The notes under the pieces were generated by a model. The model was not told where the DNA came from. It saw only the letters and a list, made by a program, of their open reading frames with translations, and ran no database searches. A stretch of 6,628 nt of DNA, taken from NCBI GenBank assembly GCA_023228985.1, contig JALOAC010000056.1, positions 1 through 6,628 of the forward strand. The letters run 5' to 3'. The position numbers and the translations under genes are program-made. Of this stretch, positions 1 through 4,344 are shown in pieces (position 1 is the stretch's first letter; each line of letters begins with the position of its first letter). The stretch comes from Thiopseudomonas sp. GTDB taxonomy: Bacteria > Pseudomonadota > Gammaproteobacteria > Pseudomonadales > Pseudomonadaceae.

Positions 1-423
1 TTGGATGTAACTGTTCAGACAATTTACCGGCGCTTGAAGAAAATTAACCAGCTGGGCGAATATACCTTCAAACTTGACGGCGTGACCCAGATAACAGCCG
101 AAGGCATAGCGCTTATATCGCAACAGGAACGCGCACAAGCGCCACAGACGCCGCCGCCGGCATCTGCCCTAAAGGAACGCGACCCTGCAACAGATGAGCT
201 TATACGCGCGCAGCAGGCGCATATAGAAACGCTGACCCAGCAGCTTGAAAGCATCACGCGACAGCTGGAAATGGAAAAGCAGACCCGCCTGCTGGAAGCT
301 GAAACCAGACGGCAGGAATTTAACGCGCGTACTAACGCTGATAATTTATACAGTACAGACGTTAAAGACGTTAAGCCTAGTATCTGGCAGCGTATACGCA
401 ATACTTTCACTAAAGAAAATTAA
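1..423 (+). CDS. HTH plus coiled-coil DNA-binding protein, DUF536/pSK1 Par-like (5' partial)
   Basis: The reading frame is open at the first base and the visible 140 residues end at TAA. The first codon, TTG, is probably an internal leucine: the visible start (LDVTVQTIYRRLKKI) is the recognition half of a helix-turn-helix whose first helix lies off the window. Residues about 20-40 (EYTFKLDGVTQITAEGIALI) look like a wing or strand-turn followed by a helix. Residues 45-57 are Pro/Ala-rich. Residues about 60-107 form a Gln/Glu/Arg-rich coiled coil, and the tail is basic and aromatic (SIWQRIRNTF). This order, N-terminal HTH, central coiled coil and basic W-containing tail, is that of plasmid DUF536-type proteins, which include the pSK1 Par segregation protein. 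Segregation or copy control is therefore inferred from architecture alone. The 3' end and downstream DNA are rich in TTAACGC words that may be its binding sites. It could also be a simple plasmid regulator. Confidence 0.72.
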   Translation: MDVTVQTIYRRLKKINQLGEYTFKLDGVTQITAEGIALISQQERAQAPQTPPPASALKERDPATDELIRAQQAHIETLTQQLESITRQLEMEKQTRLLEAETRRQEFNARTNADNLYSTDVKDVKPSIWQRIRNTFTKEN

Positions 424-432
424 CGTATTAAT

Positions 433-486
433 TAACGCGTAAACCGTATTAACGCTAACAAGTTAAAGCGGGCGTTAAAGCGTTAA
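433..486. repeat. Cluster of four TTAACGC heptamers, two forward and two reverse
   Basis: TTAACGC occurs at 433-439 and 449-455 on the + strand. Its complement GCGTTAA occurs at 472-478 and 480-486. The cluster starts 10 bases after the stop of the HTH/coiled-coil gene. Related words lie nearby: TTAACGC at 320-326 inside that gene, and AACGCTAA at 451-458, 620-627 and 651-658. The density and head-to-head arrangement suggest binding sites for a dimeric protein, such as an operator or centromere-like site. The function is inferred. Confidence 0.5.
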
Positions 487-514
487 AATTGCAAGATATT
501 CATAACATATCATT

Positions 515-524
515 ATGTATACAT
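515..524. promoter_or_regulatory. ATGTATACAT palindrome matching the iteron core
   Basis: This is a perfect 10-bp palindrome. Its TGTATACAT core is the same word found in four of the five 22-bp iterons around the initiator gene. It sits where the -35 element of the weak promoter candidate at 518-546 would lie, so it could be an operator by which the replication protein, or the small HTH protein, controls the 705-1953 operon. Short AT-rich palindromes can arise by chance. Confidence 0.35.
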
Positions 525-546
525 CATACAAAATACATGGTAAAAT
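518..546 (+). promoter_or_regulatory. Weak candidate extended -10 promoter for the 705-1953 operon
   Basis: TG-G-TAAAAT at 538-546 fits an extended -10 element. There is no good -35: the expected place at about 518-523 reads TATACA, inside the ATGTATACAT palindrome. No better promoter is visible between 424 and 704. The leader to the start codon at 705 would be about 150 bases and would include the inverted repeats at 559-597. Treat this as a guess. Confidence 0.28.
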
Positions 547-558
547 AGATATATCAGG

Positions 559-597
559 CATTACAAGGAATTAATGCAGTTGTAATGACATTCATTA
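559..597. repeat. Nested inverted repeats in the operon leader
   Basis: CATTACAA at 559-566 pairs perfectly with TTGTAATG at 580-587 across 13 bases. TAATGA at 583-588 pairs with TCATTA at 592-597 across 3 bases. The two share bases 583-587, so they are mutually exclusive if formed in RNA. They lie about 110 bases upstream of the first gene of the unknown operon. A regulator-binding site or a leader switch are both possible. Nothing identifies a known riboswitch. Confidence 0.35.
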
Positions 598-704
598 TTA
601 ACCGAAGTTATAACCTTGTAACGCTAATATGCACATAACGTGATGTTAAAAACGCTAAAACCGTTGGTATATCTATCTTTCAGGGTAAGGGGGTGCATTA
701 ACGT

Positions 705-947
705 ATGAAAGTTAAAACGCGCAGGATAAGCAGGCCGCAGCATATACAGCAGCTGATGACGGAACAGATAAACCTGCTGCGGCAGGATGATGAACTTGAC
801 CCTATACAGCGGGCAAGGGCTATAGCTTATCTGGCAACAGTATCGCTGACCTCCATGCGTGACGGCGAACTAGAAAAGCAAGTTAAGGAATTAGAAGCAA
901 AACTAGATGAGGTGCTATATGAGCAAAAGAATAGTCGTAGAACCTAA
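705..947 (+). CDS. Hypothetical small helical protein (80 aa), first gene of a four-gene operon
   Basis: I do not recognise a named family. The 80-residue protein has a basic N-terminus (MKVKTRRISRP). A predicted helix spans about residues 11-27, a central segment reads DELDPIQRARAIAYLATVSL (29-48), and a Glu/Lys/Leu coiled coil spans about 54-73. There is no signal peptide or membrane segment. Short proteins with a DPxxRARAIAYL-type core are, as I recall them, common in phages and mobile elements without assigned function. The start is supported by an AAGGGGG ribosome-binding site at 687-693, 11 bases from ATG. The 3' end overlaps the next gene by 29 bases in another frame, a sign of a compact, translationally coupled operon. 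A cytoplasmic, possibly oligomeric accessory protein is the most that can be said. Confidence 0.75.
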   Translation: MKVKTRRISRPQHIQQLMTEQINLLRQDDELDPIQRARAIAYLATVSLTSMRDGELEKQVKELEAKLDEVLYEQKNSRRT

Positions 948-1116
948 CAGCCTAGAAGAATTAACGGCAGGGCTAGCCAAGTACAAGGGGCAAAGGGTGC
1001 TAATACTTGATAAAAAAGACTGGGAAACCATGGATGAAGAAACGCGGGCTGCATTATGGCATACGCCGCTAATTATCATTGAAGACGTGACAGAAGGTGA
1101 TGACCTTGAGCATTAA
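919..1116 (+). CDS. Hypothetical small acidic protein (65 aa), paralogue-like to its downstream neighbour
   Basis: The start chosen is the ATG at 919 (MSKRIVVE), preceded by GAGGTG at 909-914. The in-frame ATG at 907 lies before that ribosome-binding site and is less likely. The protein is small and soluble, with probable strands RIVVE, RVLIL and LIIIEDV around a helix MDEETRAAL. It ends in an acidic tail (EGDDLEH). No known domain is recognised. The stretch from RVLILDKKDW to GDD resembles the middle of the next protein (MTDEDRAAM, then LVIVELPTKDD), suggesting an old tandem duplication. It overlaps the upstream gene by 29 bases, and its last 11 bases overlap the next gene, so translation of the set is probably coupled. 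Confidence 0.68.
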   Translation: MSKRIVVEPNSLEELTAGLAKYKGQRVLILDKKDWETMDEETRAALWHTPLIIIEDVTEGDDLEH

Positions 1117-1375
1117 ACACAGGCTGCAAAACATTGATAGAACGCTAAAGAAGCTGCCTTATTTTAACAGTATGAAAATACACTTTGTACCATGGCGCGA
1201 ATATCACTTCATGACAGATGAAGACAGGGCAGCAATGACAGCGCCGTATGCTGAAAACCTTGTAATAGTTGAACTACCTACAAAGGATGATGAAGCGGAA
1301 CATGGCGAACTGTTAAAGCAGTTAAGACAGCAAGCAAAAGATGAAAGACTAAATAAATATGGGAGAAGAATATGA
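1106..1375 (+). CDS. Hypothetical small charged protein (about 89 aa), third gene of the operon
   Basis: The start is uncertain. TTG at 1106 (LSIKHRLQNID) is well placed after AAGGTGAT at 1095-1102. GTG 1097 and ATG 1100 are in frame but lie inside that ribosome-binding site. The N-terminus is basic and helical (IKHRLQNIDRTLKKL). The middle (MKIHFVPWREYHFMTDEDRAAM, given here only as key parts: VPWREY, TDEDRAAM) leads to a strand, LVIVEL, and an acidic turn, TKDDEAEHGE. The tail (LLKQLRQQAKDERLNKYGRR) is a charged helix. The middle resembles the whole of the preceding protein. The stop codon TGA overlaps the next ATG as ATGA, a standard coupling arrangement. No function can be assigned. Confidence 0.7.
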   Translation: MSIKHRLQNIDRTLKKLPYFNSMKIHFVPWREYHFMTDEDRAAMTAPYAENLVIVELPTKDDEAEHGELLKQLRQQAKDERLNKYGRRI

Positions 1376-1953
1376 GAAACCTGACTAACAAAATTGCTAC
1401 ATACGGCAAAAAAGTATACGCAGACGCGCAGGCGCTTGAAGACTTGCAGGCTGAAATGAACCAGCAATTAGCAGCTGGGCGCATAGGGCATGAAACCGCC
1501 CGCGAAAAATACACAGATGCTGAGAAAAAGGCAAAAGACTATAAGCAAAGTGAGGGGCTTCGCTTGCAGGATGAACTGACCAGCCTATACAGCGGCTTGC
1601 AGGATAAGATAACAGATGACCCTATTACCATGGAAACGCTGGCAGAATTGACCCTGCTGGGGCAAGTGCCGGTTACAACCGAACTGCTGCAGGAATATCA
1701 GGGCAAGTACAAGAATAGCCCGCTGGCCTTGATGAGAATTAAAGCTATTGGCAAGGAAAATAATGTTACTGTACTTGACCCGCCTAGCAGACTAAGCAGG
1801 GCTGACCGGTTCAGAAACCGCGCATCATCTTCAATACGTGACTTTCACCATAACAACAGGCTGGAAATTCTTAAAGCAGTTGCCGGCAGGGTAGATGAAC
1901 GTATGCGGGAAATAGTAGACCTATACGACCATCCCGAAAAAGAAAACGAATAA
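1372..1953 (+). CDS. Hypothetical helical charged protein (193 aa), last gene of the operon
   Basis: This gene starts at an ATG that overlaps the previous stop (ATGA), with GGGAGAAG just upstream as ribosome-binding site. The first about 75 residues are Ala/Glu/Lys/Gln-rich and strongly helical, probably a coiled coil (KKVYADAQALEDLQAEM, then AREKYTDAEKKAKDYKQSE). A middle region from 78 to 130 mixes helix and turns (DDPITMETLAELTLLGQ). A basic segment follows (SRADRFRNRASS, about 142-153), and an acidic helix closes the protein (RVDERMREIVDLYDHPEKENE). There is no signal peptide, membrane helix or recognised enzyme motif. It resembles in style the structural or scaffold-like unknowns of phages and conjugative elements, which is only an impression. 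Being the longest gene in the coupled set, it may carry its main activity. Confidence 0.78.
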   Translation: MRNLTNKIATYGKKVYADAQALEDLQAEMNQQLAAGRIGHETAREKYTDAEKKAKDYKQSEGLRLQDELTSLYSGLQDKITDDPITMETLAELTLLGQVPVTTELLQEYQGKYKNSPLALMRIKAIGKENNVTVLDPPSRLSRADRFRNRASSSIRDFHHNNRLEILKAVAGRVDERMREIVDLYDHPEKENE

Positions 1954-2128
1954 CGACCTCACAGGATGCCGCAGGCGGGCTTCATTTATCTATGCCTATG
2001 TAATACCATGGCCAGAAACTGAAATACCCGCCCTGGCTGCAGCAATACACATATCCGGCAAGTCATAGTTATGTTGATAGATAACAGCCGTGATGCCTGA
2101 AATTAGTACATTCATCTTAGAAAAAATA

Positions 2129-2142
2129 CTTTTCATGAAAAG
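2129..2142. repeat. Perfect 14-bp palindrome CTTTTCATGAAAAG
   Basis: The sequence CTTTTCATGAAAAG is fully self-complementary. It is nested inside a looser inverted repeat (AAATACT at 2124-2130 with AGTATTT at 2155-2161). It lies in non-coding DNA about 225 bases upstream of the recombinase start. It suits a dimeric regulator or part of a recombination or attachment site. No partner is identified. Confidence 0.4.
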
Positions 2143-2272
2143 CCGTGATATCTAAGTATTTGCAGGAAATGCAGAAAACGACAAAAGCCGCGTAATATAG
2201 TGATATCAGGGGCTATAGCAATTTATCGTTATAATAGTATGCTGATATTAGTATTCATAACTAAGAATTATG

Positions 2273-2302
2273 TTGACTATGCTAATATGACCGTGATATA
2301 CT
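2273..2302 (+). promoter_or_regulatory. Promoter of the recombinase gene
   Basis: TTGACT at 2273-2278 and TATACT at 2297-2302 are separated by 18 bases, a good match to the housekeeping sigma-A pattern. They lie 65 bases upstream of the recombinase ATG. An inverted repeat at 2293-2310 covers the -10, so occupancy of that repeat would block transcription. Confidence 0.65.
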
Positions 2303-2310
2303 GGTATCAC
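2293..2310. promoter_or_regulatory. GTGATA-N6-TATCAC inverted repeat over the -10 (probable operator)
   Basis: Perfect 6-bp arms, GTGATA (2293-2298) and TATCAC (2305-2310), flank 6 bases. The size fits an operator for a dimeric repressor. The 6-base centre also recalls the core spacing of Xer sites, but beyond six bases the arms stop matching, so a full 11-bp-arm dif-like site is not supported. The half-site GTGATA recurs upstream at 2145 and 2200. Confidence 0.5.
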
Positions 2311-2366
2311 TACATCAACAGCGCATTACTGCAGATAAATACTATTGATGAAATTGGGGGCTAATT

Positions 2367-3176
2367 ATGGAAACAACATTACAGGAATATAAAAACTACC
2401 TAGAACATGAGGAATTAGCTGCAGCCAGCATCCGCAAATATATGTTAGACGCCCGCCAATTTGATACATGGCGTGACAGGCGCGACATATCCAAGGGGCT
2501 GACCATGGAATACAAGGCGCACATCCAAGGGCAGGCCTTCAAGCCCGCAACATTACATAGCAAGATAATTAGCCTGAATAAATACCTGGCCTTCATGGGC
2601 GAAGACAGCGCAGCCGTTAAAAATATCAGGGTGCAGCAGCAGGGGCTAAGCGAAAACGTGCTAAGCCAGAATGACTATGACCGTATGCTAAGGCAGGCCA
2701 ACAGCAAGGGTACACCGCGTGACGTGCTAATGCTGGAAGCCCTGCTGCGAACAGGGGTGAGGGTATCTGAACTGCAATGCTTCACCGTAGAAGCGCTGCA
2801 GGCGGGTTACATGACCATTGATAGCAAGGGCAAGATACGCAAGGTAGCTATCAGTAAGAATTTGGAAAAGCAGGCCAAGGCGTATATCAAGGATGAAGGC
2901 ATTACCAGCGGCGCTATCATCCTGAACGCGCAGGGGCAGCCTTTAAGCCGCAATTACATCTATAAGCGCATAAAGTACCTAGCAGGCCAAGCGCGCATTA
3001 AATTGGCCAAGGCGTACCCGCACAGCATACGGCATCTGTTCGCGCGTAACTACCTAGCTAGAAACGGCAATAATGCTGCTATACAGCTGGCCAACATCCT
3101 AGGGCATGAAAGCCTAGAAACTACCAGAATTTATGTTGCGCTATCTATAGATGAAGCCCGCGCGACCATGGACTAA
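2367..3176 (+). CDS. Tyrosine recombinase, XerC/XerD-like, 269 aa
   Basis: This is a site-specific recombinase of the phage-integrase (tyrosine) family. It cuts and rejoins DNA through a 3'-phosphotyrosine, typically to resolve multimers or to integrate and excise an element. The N-terminal SAM-like core-binding domain spans about residues 1-85 (LQEYKNYLEHEELAAASIRKY). The catalytic domain spans about 95-269. The conserved residues are all visible: R132 in TGVRVSEL, K154 in the SKGK beta-hairpin, H219 and R222 in PHSIRH, H247 in LGHESLETT, and nucleophile Y256 in TRIYVA. At 269 residues it is compact, nearer XerC/D (about 300) than lambda-type integrases with an extra arm-binding domain. That favours plasmid dimer resolution, though small integrases exist. 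ATG 2367 follows GGGGG at 2356-2360 with 6 bases between. It has its own promoter with an overlapping operator. Confidence 0.93.
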   Translation: METTLQEYKNYLEHEELAAASIRKYMLDARQFDTWRDRRDISKGLTMEYKAHIQGQAFKPATLHSKIISLNKYLAFMGEDSAAVKNIRVQQQGLSENVLSQNDYDRMLRQANSKGTPRDVLMLEALLRTGVRVSELQCFTVEALQAGYMTIDSKGKIRKVAISKNLEKQAKAYIKDEGITSGAIILNAQGQPLSRNYIYKRIKYLAGQARIKLAKAYPHSIRHLFARNYLARNGNNAAIQLANILGHESLETTRIYVALSIDEARATMD

Positions 3177-3251
3177 ATTTATTGCGCGCATTTTCGCTAT
3201 TATGATATGAGAGCCAGAAACAGCATGTAAGAAGACTTAAGGGGTGAAGAC

Positions 3252-3803
3252 ATGACTAAAAAGCACAAAATTCTAGCAATAGCAATGGCGACAATAATGA
3301 TAGTAGCAGGCTGCAGCAGCAATGGTACACATGAAAACGAAACGGCCGAAGCAGTAACAACAGAGGTAGAAACAACCACAGTAGCGACAACAAAGACAGA
3401 AACAACTACAACAGAAACGACTACAACAGAAACAACTACAACAGAAACAACTACGGTAGCAACAACAATAGACCGTCGGTTTGCTATTGATATAGTTATT
3501 AGTGCTATTGAAGTAGGTTACTCTGAGATGGCTGAGGTTAGTTTTTCAGAAGACCCTGAATTTATTAGTGTTATTTTTACAGACCCAGCAACGTTAGATG
3601 CACTTGCACAGCTTTACTTAGGAGATATGGCGCCTATGATAGTCTGGGAAGCCATATTGGATGGCTTTATAGACATGTCTATATTATCGCAAGACTACAT
3701 AGATGACCTGATAATATCAATAGCAAACCCGTGGAACCCCGAAAATACCTTTGCGCTGATAATGAATGGGGAAATTCATCACGATATTTTCGCAGACGAG
3801 TAA
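3252..3803 (+). CDS. Lipoprotein with Thr/Glu-rich repeat linker, function unknown (183 aa)
   Basis: The N-terminus is a lipoprotein signal: basic MTKKHK, hydrophobic residues 7-19, and a VAGC lipobox with the lipidated cysteine at C21. The protein should be anchored on the outer face of the cytoplasmic membrane. Residues about 31-72 are almost only Thr, Glu, Val and Ala, with ETTTT repeated, a flexible extracellular linker common in Clostridia surface lipoproteins. Residues 73-183 form a small acidic domain with helices and strands (RFAIDIVISAIEVGY; LDALAQLYLGDMAPMIVWEAILDGFI). I recognise no known fold. AAGGGGTG at 3239-3246 is the ribosome-binding site, and an intrinsic terminator follows the gene. 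It is more AT-rich, with more GTT/TTT/ATT codons in its 3' half, than its neighbours, consistent with a later-acquired accessory gene. No clear promoter is visible in the 75 bases before it. Confidence 0.85.
   Translation: MTKKHKILAIAMATIMIVAGCSSNGTHENETAEAVTTEVETTTVATTKTETTTTETTTTETTTTETTTVATTIDRRFAIDIVISAIEVGYSEMAEVSFSEDPEFISVIFTDPATLDALAQLYLGDMAPMIVWEAILDGFIDMSILSQDYIDDLIISIANPWNPENTFALIMNGEIHHDIFADE
3399..3454 (+). repeat. 15-bp in-frame tandem repeat coding ETTTT
   Basis: The unit GAAACAACTACAACA repeats about 3.7 times (starts at 3399, 3414, 3429 and 3444), with one base change (A to G in GAAACGACT) in the second copy. It encodes ETTTT and is flanked on both sides by ETTTVATT. Near-identity at the DNA level implies recent slippage, so linker length may vary between strains. 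Confidence 0.8.
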
Positions 3804-3847
3804 TTATTGCGGCAAAGAAAACAGAAACAAGTCATTTAACTTTACAG

Positions 3848-3878
3848 AGGGCGTTGTGAAAGCAGCGCCCTTTTCTTT
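3848..3878 (+). terminator. Intrinsic terminator after the lipoprotein gene
   Basis: AGGGCGTTGT (3848-3857) and GCAGCGCCCT (3862-3871) form a 10-bp stem with two G-U pairs and a GAAA tetraloop (3858-3861). TTTCTTT follows. It lies 45 bases after the lipoprotein stop and separates that gene from the replication module. Confidence 0.85.
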
Positions 3879-3965
3879 GCAGATATCCTCCGAAACGGAG
3901 AATTATAAGCAGATATCCTCCGAAACGGAGAATTATAAGCAGATATCCTCCGAAACGGAGAATTA
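3879..3965. repeat. Three tandem 30-bp repeats, each with a CTCCG-AAA-CGGAG hairpin
   Basis: Units start at 3879, 3909 and 3939. The third is cut after 27 bases. The copies are identical. Each contains CTCCGAAACGGAG, a 5-bp stem with an AAA loop, inside AT-rich flanks (AGATATC on the left, AATTATAA on the right). The array starts directly after the terminator T-run and ends 5 bases before the first 22-bp iteron. A second iteron family or regulator-binding sites at the origin is the likely role. A frame runs through it giving QISSETENYK repeats, but that is a by-product of the array. Confidence 0.85.
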
Positions 3966-3969
3966 ACAG

Positions 3970-4017
3970 GGGTGGAATATTTGTATACGTTGACTGCAGT
4001 ATTTGTATACATAGAAT
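3970..4017. repeat. Upstream iterons: two sites spaced 22 bp
   Basis: The first copy (3970-3988) reads GGGTGGAA then TATTTGTATAC. In the second (4000-4013) the TATTTGTATACATA part is kept, but the GGGTGGAA half is replaced by DNA that includes a TTGACT -35 box. The GTATAC cores start at 3983 and 4005, exactly 22 bases apart, the same period as the downstream array. The run TATTTGTATACATAGAATG and the bases after it also recur at 5661-5679, so the two arrays look like copies of one ancestral segment. Confidence 0.8.
3990..4017 (+). promoter_or_regulatory. Upstream promoter candidate embedded in the iterons
   Basis: TTGACT at 3990-3995 and TAGAAT at 4012-4017 are 16 bases apart. An iteron core, TTTGTATAC, fills the spacer. 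Initiator bound to the iteron would compete with RNA polymerase, the classic self-repression of iteron plasmids. The leader to the HTH gene would be about 130 bases. Confidence 0.45.
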
Positions 4018-4095
4018 GACAAAATAACGGCCGCAACCGCTGCAGTAACAGCATCACAGCGTTATTATGGCGTGTGTGCATGGTATTACATATAT

Positions 4096-4124
4096 TTGAC
4101 TGCAGTTATACACCGTTATATAAT
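4096..4124 (+). promoter_or_regulatory. Main promoter of the HTH-initiator operon
   Basis: TTGACT at 4096-4101 and a perfect TATAAT at 4119-4124 are separated by 17 bases, a near-consensus sigma-A promoter 31 bases from the start codon of the HTH gene. TTGACTGCAGT is shared with the upstream promoter at 3990, suggesting duplication. A bulged inverted repeat, TTACAT (4086-4091) with ATGTAA (4123-4128), surrounds the promoter. Confidence 0.78.
4106..4114 (+). promoter_or_regulatory. Possible DnaA box TTATACACC
   Basis: Eight of nine bases match the DnaA box TTATNCACA, with the last base differing. It lies in the promoter spacer, where DnaA could act in origin opening or in repressing the initiator operon. 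A single copy with one mismatch is weak evidence. Confidence 0.3.
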
Positions 4125-4154
4125 GTAAGCGAATAAATGAAAGGGGCATAGCCT

Positions 4155-4343
4155 ATGACTAAGCAGAATGAAACAGACCTAAAGCGCTTGTACACTATCA
4201 AAGAAGTTGCCGAAATAATGGGCGTAGCAGTTAGAACTGTATACAGCTGGCATTATGGCGGAAAGTTGAAGACTATCAAGCTGGGTACGGCCTTGCGCGT
4301 ACCACGTGAAGAAATAGACAAAATTCTAAAAGAGGGCATCTGA
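4155..4343 (+). CDS. Small MerR/excisionase-type HTH DNA-binding protein (62 aa)
   Basis: Nearly the whole protein is one helix-turn-helix domain of the HTH_17/excisionase type: LYTIKEVAEIMGVAVRTVYSW (helix-turn-helix, about residues 12-32), then a short wing YGGKLKTIKLGTALRVPREEIDKIL (34-58, key residues G36, K38, R48). These proteins bind and bend DNA and act as excision factors or as small regulators. The gene follows AAGGGG (4141-4146) and ends one base before the initiator gene, so the two are co-translated. Pairing with a replication initiator rather than with the recombinase points to control of replication, or to helping initiator loading, more than to excision; that is inference. Its binding site could be the iterons or the 30-bp repeats. 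Confidence 0.85.
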   Translation: MTKQNETDLKRLYTIKEVAEIMGVAVRTVYSWHYGGKLKTIKLGTALRVPREEIDKILKEGI

Positions 4344-4344
4344 T

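Larger units (their letters stand above)
1954..2366. other. 413-base non-coding region upstream of the recombinase
   Basis: No convincing gene is seen on either strand. The region is AT-rich and carries scattered short repeats. GTGATAT occurs at 2145, 2200 and 2293, with related AGCCGTGAT words at 2086-2094 and 2141-2149. A perfect 14-bp palindrome lies at 2129-2142. An outer inverted repeat, CTTAG (2116-2120) with CTAAG (2152-2156), surrounds it. A promoter lies at the right end. There is no intrinsic terminator with a T-run for the upstream operon. The repeats could be operators or a recombination site for the adjacent recombinase. Confidence 0.5.
3879..4154. other. Candidate replication origin and control region
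   Basis: This non-coding stretch upstream of the HTH-initiator pair combines three 30-bp repeats, two 22-bp-spaced iterons, two promoters, a near-consensus DnaA box and an AT-rich segment (4086-4140). An inverted repeat, AATAACG (4023-4029) with CGTTATT (4060-4066), lies in the middle. This set is typical of iteron-controlled plasmid origins, but the active origin could equally be the matching iteron array at 5609-5674. Confidence 0.5.

Noticed and set aside
24..410. 128-codon minus-strand frame opposite the first gene
   Set aside because: It is Ser/Cys/Arg-rich, the typical antisense shadow of an Ala/Gln/Glu-rich coiled-coil gene, with no family resemblance.
245..442. 65-codon + frame inside and past the first gene
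   Set aside because: It overlaps the coiled-coil gene almost entirely in another frame and has no ribosome-binding site.
1097..1105. GTG 1097 or ATG 1100 as start of the third operon gene
   Set aside because: Both lie within the AAGGTGAT ribosome-binding site that best serves the TTG at 1106. They remain possible if that TTG is not used.
1204..1514. Two minus-strand frames (1204-1467 and 1278-1514) with hydrophobic, Cys/Ser-rich products
   Set aside because: Both are antisense to the coupled operon genes and look like complements of Glu/Ala/Lys codons.
1974..2032. Terminator from GGCGGG (1974-1979) with CCCGCC after the four-gene operon
   Set aside because: The arms are about 47 bases apart with no T-run, so it is not a credible intrinsic terminator.
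2293..2310. Full dif/Xer recombination site
   Set aside because: The 6-base centre fits, but only six arm bases are symmetric where about eleven are expected, and the position over a -10 box fits an operator better.
3879..3965. CRISPR array
   Set aside because: The 30-bp units are directly tandem with no variable spacers and no cas genes are near.
3766..3966. 66-codon + frame ending in a QISSETENYK repeat
   Set aside because: It overlaps the lipoprotein gene end, runs through the intrinsic terminator and is repetitive only because it crosses the 30-bp array. No ribosome-binding site fits.
3842..4081. 79-codon minus-strand frame with an NSPFRRISAY repeat
   Set aside because: It is the reverse reading of the same 30-bp array and terminator, with no ribosome-binding site.
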